This document shows, one piece after another, positions 6,618 through 11,062 of a DNA stretch of 11,062 nt. The stretch is taken from NCBI GenBank assembly GCA_022560215.1, contig JADFTO010000073.1, positions 1 through 11,062 of the forward strand. Reading direction: 5' to 3'. The notes below the pieces were generated by a model. The model worked only from the letters and a program-made list of their open reading frames with translations. It was not told the origin of the DNA and did no database searches. Source of the DNA: Pseudomonadota bacterium (GTDB lineage: Bacteria > Pseudomonadota > Alphaproteobacteria > Rhodospirillales > 2-02-FULL-58-16). A program made the position numbers and the translations under genes. Each line of letters starts with the position of its first letter. Within the stretch, counting starts at the first letter, position 1.

Positions 6618-7772
6618 TCAGGCGTAGGGGTCGGCGGCGTCGCGCAGGCCATCGCCGAAGAAATTGAAGCCGAGCACGATGATCACCACGGGAAGCATGG
6701 GCGTAAGCAGCCAGGGATAAAGGGCGACGGCCTCGATGTTCTGGGCCTCGGCCAGGAGCACGCCCCAGCTGGTGATGGGGGGCCTTAACCCTAAGCCGAG
6801 GAAACTCAAGGCCGTCTCGCCCAAGATCATGGAGGGGACGGAAAGGGTCGCCGAGGCGATCAGGTGGCTCATGAAGTTGGGCAGAAGGTGGCGGCCGATG
6901 ATGCGCCCGGGCGATGCCCCCATGAGCCGGGCGGCGGTGCAGTAGTCCTCCTCGCGCAGCGCCAGCAGCTTGGAGCGCACCGCGCGGGCCAGCCCCGGCC
7001 AGTCGAGCAGGCCGAGGATGATGGTGATGCCGAAGTAGATCAGGATCGGGCTCCAGGTGACGGGCAGGGCCGCCGACAGCGCCATCCACAGCGGCAGTTC
7101 CGGCAGGGAGCGCAGGACTTCGATGACCCGCTGCACCACCTTGTCCACCCAGCCGCCGTAATAGCCGGCGGCGCCGCCGATGGTGATGCCGAGCATGAAG
7201 CTCATGATGATGCCGAAGAGCCCGACGGTCAGCGAAATGCGCGCCCCATAGAGCAGGCGCGACGCCATGTCCCGCCCCAAGCGGTCCGTTCCCATGAGGA
7301 AAAAGGTGCCGCCCTGAGCCGGGCAGATCAGGTGGAAGCTTCCCGGAATGACGCCCCAGAACTCGTACGGGTCGCCCGAGCAGAAGAACCGGAGGGGCTG
7401 GATTTCGGATCTGTCCTCGCTGTACTCGCGCTTGAGGGTGGCCATGTTGAGCCGCGCGATGAAGGGGTAGACGAAAGGCCCCTTGAAGTCGCCGTCGTGG
7501 ATGAAATGGACGACCTGGGGGGGCGCGAAGATGAAATCGGTGTTGCGGGTATGCAGCTCGTAGGGCGCCAGGACCTCGGTCACCAGGATGCTGAGATAGC
7601 TGAGCAGGACGACCAGGCCCGCGACCACCGCCAGCTTGTGGCGCTTGAACCGCCACCACATCATGCGCCACTGGGAGGCCATGTAGTAGCGCTCCTGCTC
7701 GGGCGTCATTTCCTCCACCGTGTGGGGGTCGAAGGGCGCCTGGGAGACGAAATGAGTCAGCCGGTCGCTCAT
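6618..7772 (-). CDS. ABC transporter permease, OppC/DppC-like, with enlarged periplasmic loop
   Basis: A 384-residue inner-membrane permease, last gene of the operon. One membrane helix at about 47-70 is followed by a long periplasmic stretch (about 72-177), then GTDRLGRDMASRLLYGAR (161-178), the signature that opens the permease domain in OppC/DppC proteins. The EAA loop that contacts the ATPase is at about 276-300 (YCTAARLMGASPGRIIGRHLL). The end FFGDGLRDAADPYA is standard for the family. OppC/DppC proteins are usually about 300 residues; the excess is in the periplasmic loop, as in the YejE branch. That loop has two cysteines, Cys131 and Cys150, which could pair. The ATG overlaps the preceding permease's stop as ATGA (4 bases); GGAGG about 12 bases upstream serves as SD. 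The same frame stays open far upstream, but that part is only a shadow of the neighbouring gene. Confidence 0.92.
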   Translation of the reverse strand: MSDRLTHFVSQAPFDPHTVEEMTPEQERYYMASQWRMMWWRFKRHKLAVVAGLVVLLSYLSILVTEVLAPYELHTRNTDFIFAPPQVVHFIHDGDFKGPFVYPFIARLNMATLKREYSEDRSEIQPLRFFCSGDPYEFWGVIPGSFHLICPAQGGTFFLMGTDRLGRDMASRLLYGARISLTVGLFGIIMSFMLGITIGGAAGYYGGWVDKVVQRVIEVLRSLPELPLWMALSAALPVTWSPILIYFGITIILGLLDWPGLARAVRSKLLALREEDYCTAARLMGASPGRIIGRHLLPNFMSHLIASATLSVPSMILGETALSFLGLGLRPPITSWGVLLAEAQNIEAVALYPWLLTPMLPVVIIVLGFNFFGDGLRDAADPYA

Positions 7773-8767
7773 CTCTTGGTCCCCCCCTCCAGGCGGATGC
7801 GCGGGTCGAGCACGGTGAGCAGGATGTCGGACAGGAACATGCCGACAACCGTCAGCATGGCCAGGAACATGAGGAACGAGCCCGCCAGGTACATGTCCTG
7901 GCTCTGCAGCGCGCCGAGCAGCATGGGCCCGGTGGTCGGCAGCGACATCACCGCGGACACGATCACCGAGCCCGACACCACCTGGGGCAGCATGCTGCCG
8001 ATGTCGGCGATGAAGGGGTTCAGCGCCATGCGCAAGGGGTATTTCACCAGCAGCTTGCCCCTGGACATTCCCTTGGCGCGGCCGGTCACCACGTACTGCT
8101 TCTGCAGCTCGTCGAGGAGATTGGCCCTGAGCCGCCTGATCATGCCCGCCGTGCCCGACGTGCCGATGACCAACACCGGCACCCACAGGTGTTCGAGGAC
8201 GGAAAGCGCCTTGTCGATGGTCCACGGCTGGTCCAGGTATTCCGGGTCCATCAGGCCGCCGATGGAGGTGCCGAAGGCCACGTTGGCCACGTAAAGCAAC
8301 ACCAGGGCGAGAAGGAAATTGGGCGTCGCCAGGCCGAGGAAGCCGATCAGGGTCAGCCCGTGGTCGCCCCAGCTGTACTGATGGGTCGCCGAATAGACGC
8401 CGATGGGGAAGGAAACAACGTAGATGAAAATGATGGTGGTGAAGTTCAGCACCATGGAGAGCCACAACCGGTCGCCGACCACCTCCGTCACCGGCAGGCT
8501 GAATTCGAAGGAATAGCCCAGATCCCCCTGGACCAACCCGGTCACCCAGACGAAGTACTGCACGATCATGGGCTTGTCGAGGCCGTACTGCTGGCGCAGG
8601 AACTTGATTTTATCGGGATCCACCATCTCGCCCTGGCTTTGCAACTCCGCGATGTAGGTGGTCAGGTAGTCGCCCGGGGGGAGCTGGATGATGATGAAGA
8701 CCAGGACGCTGATCGCCAGCATCGTCAGGATCATGGTCAAGACACGGCGCACCAGATAGTTGAGCAT
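7769..8767 (-). CDS. ABC transporter permease, OppB/DppB-like
   Basis: A 332-residue inner-membrane permease of the binding-protein-dependent peptide importer type. The N-terminus MLNYLVRRVLTMI plus the first helix is the classic OppB/DppB opening. It is followed by a periplasmic segment with LRQQYGLDKPMIVQYFVWV and GDLGYSFEFSLPV, helices around 100-165, and the EAA loop at about 224-252 (QYVVTGRAKGMSRGKLLVKY). The end DILLTVLDPRIRLEGG is typical. Its ATG shares one base with the binding protein's stop (TAATG) and the SD is weak (AAGAAA), which points to coupled translation. It forms the membrane channel together with the following permease. Confidence 0.93.
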   Translation of the reverse strand: MLNYLVRRVLTMILTMLAISVLVFIIIQLPPGDYLTTYIAELQSQGEMVDPDKIKFLRQQYGLDKPMIVQYFVWVTGLVQGDLGYSFEFSLPVTEVVGDRLWLSMVLNFTTIIFIYVVSFPIGVYSATHQYSWGDHGLTLIGFLGLATPNFLLALVLLYVANVAFGTSIGGLMDPEYLDQPWTIDKALSVLEHLWVPVLVIGTSGTAGMIRRLRANLLDELQKQYVVTGRAKGMSRGKLLVKYPLRMALNPFIADIGSMLPQVVSGSVIVSAVMSLPTTGPMLLGALQSQDMYLAGSFLMFLAMLTVVGMFLSDILLTVLDPRIRLEGGTKR

Positions 8768-10629
8768 TATTGTTTCTTGCCGCCCTTGTCCGCGAACCAG
8801 AAGGTGTCAGGCCGGTAGATGCCGAAATGGGCGCCCGGGTCCCAGTTGTAGATTCCCTTCTCGGGCACGTTGCGCAGCCTGTTGCTGACCACCACCGGCT
8901 GGGAGACGCCCGAGACCAGGCCGATGGTGAAGACCTGGTCGGTGTAAATCCCCAGCATGTCATGCCAGATCCGTTCCTTGCTGGCGCGGTCGGCGGCGCC
9001 TATCCACTCGGTGTTGAGGCGGGCCAGTTCCTTCGCCGGGCCCAGGTCGATGGCTTCCCCCGCCCTGCCGCCGGTTTCCAGGAACTGTCCCCATTTCGGC
9101 CACTGGAGCTGCTGCTGGCTGGTGGGGGCCAGTTCCCTGGGGCTGGAATCCGGGGTGGGGACGCCGTTTTCCAGCCCGAACCAGACGGCCATCAGGGTCG
9201 AGCCGGTGAAGATGCGGTTGCGGAACACTTCGCGCTGCAGGGGCTTGGAATAGAGCTTGATCCCGGCCTTGAGCCAGTTGTCGTGAATCAACTGGAGGAC
9301 GTCGGTCTGTTCGGCGTCCTCGCCCGCCGTCTCGACGATGATGTTCATGGGGCGCCCGTCGGGCAGCAGCCGGATGCCGCGATGGTTCCTCGCCGTCAGT
9401 CCCAGCTTGTCCAGGAGCCGGTTGGCCCGATCCAAATCGAAGCCGGCCCACCGCGTGCGGTATTCCTTCCGGTAGAGCTGGCTTCCGGGCTGGACCGTGT
9501 TGTTGCCCTCGACGGCGAGCCCGAAATAAATGACCTGGTTGATCTCGTGGCGATCGATGGCGAGGGACAGCGCCCTCCGGAAATCCACCTTGCGGACCAG
9601 GGTGCGCCACACCGGATCGCTGACGTTGAGGTTGGGGTAGAGCGCGATGTGCGACCCCTTGGCCGTCTGCCAAAGGCGGACGGAGAAATTGTTCCTCGCT
9701 TCCCCCCGCTTGAGGAAGGTGAAGTTGTTGAACTGGAGATTGCGGGCCTGAAGGTCGACTTCCCCGCTGCCCGTCTTGGCGGCGATCAGCTTGGCGCTGG
9801 CGATGGTCATGACCACCCGGTCCGTGTAGGGAAGCTGCCGGCCATTAGAATCGACCCGGTGATAATAGGGATTGCGCGTGAAAATGAATCGGTCGGCCGG
9901 CGGCTTGGTGGCCAGGACCCACGGCTGAAGGGAAGGCAGCTCCGGATTGACGTTCCTGTACTGGCGGCCCTTGCGGAAGAGCAGGGCGACCCAGTCGCGC
10001 TGGCTTTCCTTCTTGACCTTGAGTTCCAGTTCCGCCGCGTCCGCGTAGCTTTCATGGAACTGCTTCAGGTAATGGGCGGGGCGATAGATGAAAAGCGGGC
10101 TGGCGCCGGCCAGCCTGGGCAGGAAGAATGGATTGGGGCTGAGCCAGGTGTAGCGCACCGTGGTCTCGTCGATGACCTCGAATTTTGGCCGCTCCCCGTT
10201 CACCAGCATGGCCCTGGGCGGGCCCGCTGGCGAGAGCTTCTCGTTGTTGGCCACGTCCTCCCAATAGAAACGCAGGTCCTCGGTGGTGAAGGGGTGGCCG
10301 TCGGACCATTTGTGCCCCTTGCGCAGGCGCATGGTGAAGATGCGGCCTTCCTCGATGTCGATCCCGGAAAGAATGTCCGGCACCAGGTTGAAGTCCCGGT
10401 CGTAGCCCACCAGGCGGGCGTAGCCGTAGACCACCATCATCCGGGTGTCCTTGGCCCGGCCCATGAGCAGGCGCAGGCTGCCCCCGTGGCGGCCCGTCTC
10501 CAGGCCGGGTTTGCTTAGGTCGGCCACGGACACGTCTTTCGGCAGGCGGGAGCCCACCGGCGGAAGCTCGCCGCTGGCGACCCGCCCGGCGAGCACCGCG
10601 GCCTCGAGGCATTCGATAAAGCTGGCCAT
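8767..10629 (-). CDS. ABC transporter substrate-binding protein, family 5 (Opp/Dpp type), no visible signal peptide
   Basis: A 620-residue family 5 solute-binding protein that should capture a peptide or similar solute for the two downstream permeases. Typical features are GRHGGSLRLLMGR (47-58), the family 5 signature region WSDGHPFTTEDLRFYWEDV (108-126), FRRALSLAIDRHEINQVIYF in the middle, and the C-terminal NWDPGAHFGIYRPDTFWF. The fold looks complete. The oddity is the N-terminus: MASFIECLEAAVLAGRVASG runs straight into the ELPPVGSRLP segment that in relatives follows an export signal. No hydrophobic signal core precedes it, and an in-frame TAA lies only three codons upstream of the ATG. 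A TAAGG 7 bases before the ATG is a fair SD. The ATG overlaps the small upstream ORF's stop by one base. Either the protein is not exported by Sec, or a rearrangement or sequencing error removed the signal. Confidence 0.9.
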   Translation of the reverse strand: MASFIECLEAAVLAGRVASGELPPVGSRLPKDVSVADLSKPGLETGRHGGSLRLLMGRAKDTRMMVVYGYARLVGYDRDFNLVPDILSGIDIEEGRIFTMRLRKGHKWSDGHPFTTEDLRFYWEDVANNEKLSPAGPPRAMLVNGERPKFEVIDETTVRYTWLSPNPFFLPRLAGASPLFIYRPAHYLKQFHESYADAAELELKVKKESQRDWVALLFRKGRQYRNVNPELPSLQPWVLATKPPADRFIFTRNPYYHRVDSNGRQLPYTDRVVMTIASAKLIAAKTGSGEVDLQARNLQFNNFTFLKRGEARNNFSVRLWQTAKGSHIALYPNLNVSDPVWRTLVRKVDFRRALSLAIDRHEINQVIYFGLAVEGNNTVQPGSQLYRKEYRTRWAGFDLDRANRLLDKLGLTARNHRGIRLLPDGRPMNIIVETAGEDAEQTDVLQLIHDNWLKAGIKLYSKPLQREVFRNRIFTGSTLMAVWFGLENGVPTPDSSPRELAPTSQQQLQWPKWGQFLETGGRAGEAIDLGPAKELARLNTEWIGAADRASKERIWHDMLGIYTDQVFTIGLVSGVSQPVVVSNRLRNVPEKGIYNWDPGAHFGIYRPDTFWFADKGGKKQ

Positions 10630-10793
10630 TACGCGGCCTTACTCGGAAATGCGCAGCGGGTCAGGTCGTCCATGCCACGGTCGAGCTCGTCGAGCTCGTC
10701 GAATACTTCCCTGGCCGGCCTGGCGCGCACAAATCCCAAGCCGTCGGCGGTGTCAATCACCCAATGGTGCCGGCAGTCGTTCATGCCATCCAT
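10629..10793 (-). CDS. small ORF coupled to the binding-protein gene (hypothetical)
   Basis: A 54-residue reading frame starting at ATG 10793 (MDGMNDCRHHWVIDTADG) and ending ...RCAFPSKAA at a TAA whose last base is the first base of the binding protein's ATG. A start nine bases later at 10784 and a TTG at 10835 are alternatives. GGGA lies 8 bases ahead of 10793 and is only a modest SD. The protein is acidic in its second half (VFDELDELDRGMDD, encoded partly by a doubled GAGCTCGTC on the plus strand) and has two cysteines plus a His pair (CRHHWVID). That opening resembles short zinc-binding proteins that continue to a CxxCG, but here the second pair is missing. The stop-start overlap is the best argument that it is translated. 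Function unknown; it could be a leader ORF or the remnant of a disrupted gene. Confidence 0.5.
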   Translation of the reverse strand: MDGMNDCRHHWVIDTADGLGFVRARPAREVFDELDELDRGMDDLTRCAFPSKAA

Positions 10794-11000
10794 GCAGTAT
10801 TCCCAGCCGCACTTTAGCCATAATACGAACAACAACCGTTTTCGGTTTCAAACCCTCGTCAATTTTGGGCGACATTGTACGGCCACGGGGATGCCGCGAT
10901 ATGTTTACATAGGCCGCGGTGAATTGATACCCTCTAATCCGATCCATTTGCTATCGGCCGCGCCCCACACTGGGTCCTGACCGCCGATAGCCGAATCACG
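10794..11000. other. intergenic region between two divergent units
   Basis: About 200 bases with no convincing gene, noticeably richer in A+T than the rest of the window. It holds a small hairpin AACCG-TTTT-CGGTT (10834-10847). A minus-strand TATTAT (10825-10820) is a possible -10 for the ABC operon, but its best -35-like word TTGAAA (10851-10846) is 20 bases away, which is too far. TCTAAT (10933-10938) on the plus strand is a possible -10 for the edge gene with no matching -35. The inverted repeat at 10950-10991 is listed separately. Confidence 0.5.
10950..10991. repeat. perfect 9-bp inverted repeat ahead of the edge gene
   Basis: GCTATCGGC at 10950-10958 and GCCGATAGC at 10983-10991 are perfect inverted arms with a 24-base spacer, and the spacer holds a nested CCCA-CAC-TGGG hairpin (10964-10974). 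It ends 9 bases before the GGAGG at 11001. It could be a dimeric regulator's operator or a leader stem-loop. There is no T-run, so a terminator is unlikely. Confidence 0.65.
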
Positions 11001-11005
11001 GGAGG
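11001..11005 (+). promoter_or_regulatory. ribosome binding site of a gene at the right edge
   Basis: GGAGG at 11001-11005 is followed, 6 bases later, by a TTG at 11012 in a frame that stays open to the last base. The spacing is ideal and supports the TTG as start despite its rarity. An in-frame ATG at 11039 has no such site. Confidence 0.5.
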
Positions 11006-11011
11006 CTCTAG

Positions 11012-11062
11012 TTGGCACGATCCCTTCCCTATGCTGACATGGAAACAATACTGTCCCTTTCA
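11012..11062 (+). CDS. start of an unidentified gene, cut by window edge
   Basis: Seventeen codons are visible from TTG 11012, reading (M)ARSLPYADMETILSLS, with no stop before the window ends. The well-placed GGAGG is the main support. Too little sequence is present to suggest a product. It would be divergent from the ABC operon, and the inverted repeat lies just before it. Confidence 0.4.
   Translation, partial: MARSLPYADMETILSLS

Noticed and set aside
7773..8465. Upstream extension of the permease C frame
   Set aside because: It overlaps permease B almost entirely and reads as His/Arg/Gly-rich nonsense. The real start at 7772 has an SD and the ATGA junction.
8770..10518. 582-codon plus-strand open frame opposite the binding protein
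   Set aside because: Composition is that of a shadow frame, and the minus strand gives a full family 5 binding protein.
10753..10947. 64-codon minus-strand frame covering the operon upstream region
   Set aside because: It overlaps the small coupled ORF in another frame, has no SD worth noting and no signal peptide that could belong to the binding protein.

Overview
The window is GC-rich and densely coded, with short intergenic gaps and SD-led ATG starts. Gene content (a peptide-type ABC transporter of an alphaproteobacterial kind, a P460-type cytochrome, a four-cysteine mini-protein, and a paired-hairpin intergenic repeat with TTAC loops) suggests an alphaproteobacterium, perhaps Rhodospirillales-like. 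This placement is inferred from protein style and composition; there is no rRNA or other marker here.

Layout: (1) positions 1-1079, the 3' part of an MFS transporter, + strand. (2) 1247-3760, a CPA1-type Na+/H+ antiporter fused to a long helical cytoplasmic region and a C-terminal cyclic-nucleotide-binding domain, + strand. (3) 3795-4457, an RraA/HMG-aldolase family protein, - strand, convergent with the antiporter. (4) A 210-base divergent region with a strong GC hairpin and an extended -10. (5) 4668-5772, an 84-residue four-cysteine protein followed 25 bases later by a SAM-dependent methyltransferase, probably one transcription unit. (6) 5771-5873, a REP-like doublet of two related hairpins. 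(7) 5978-6592, a secreted cytochrome P460 family protein with a CxxCH haem site. (8) 10793-6618, - strand: a tightly overlapped operon of a small ORF, a family 5 substrate-binding protein and two Opp/Dpp-type permeases. (9) 10794-11062: a perfect 9-bp inverted repeat and, at the right edge, a good SD followed by a TTG that probably opens another + strand gene.

How the genes relate: the ABC operon should import a peptide or similar solute, but no ATPase gene follows the permeases, so it would need ATPases encoded elsewhere. The binding protein, as read, lacks the export signal this family normally has. Its ATG overlaps the stop of a small upstream ORF by one base (TAATG), and the same junction type recurs between the binding protein and the first permease. 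The other genes look like independent units: ion homeostasis (antiporter, possibly cAMP- or cGMP-controlled), small-molecule aldolase chemistry, and a periplasmic haem protein.

The most interesting points are the binding protein without a signal peptide coupled to a small ORF, the antiporter-CNBD fusion, the paired-hairpin repeat, and the palindrome in front of the edge gene. No CRISPR array, tRNA, rRNA, transposase or phage gene was seen.
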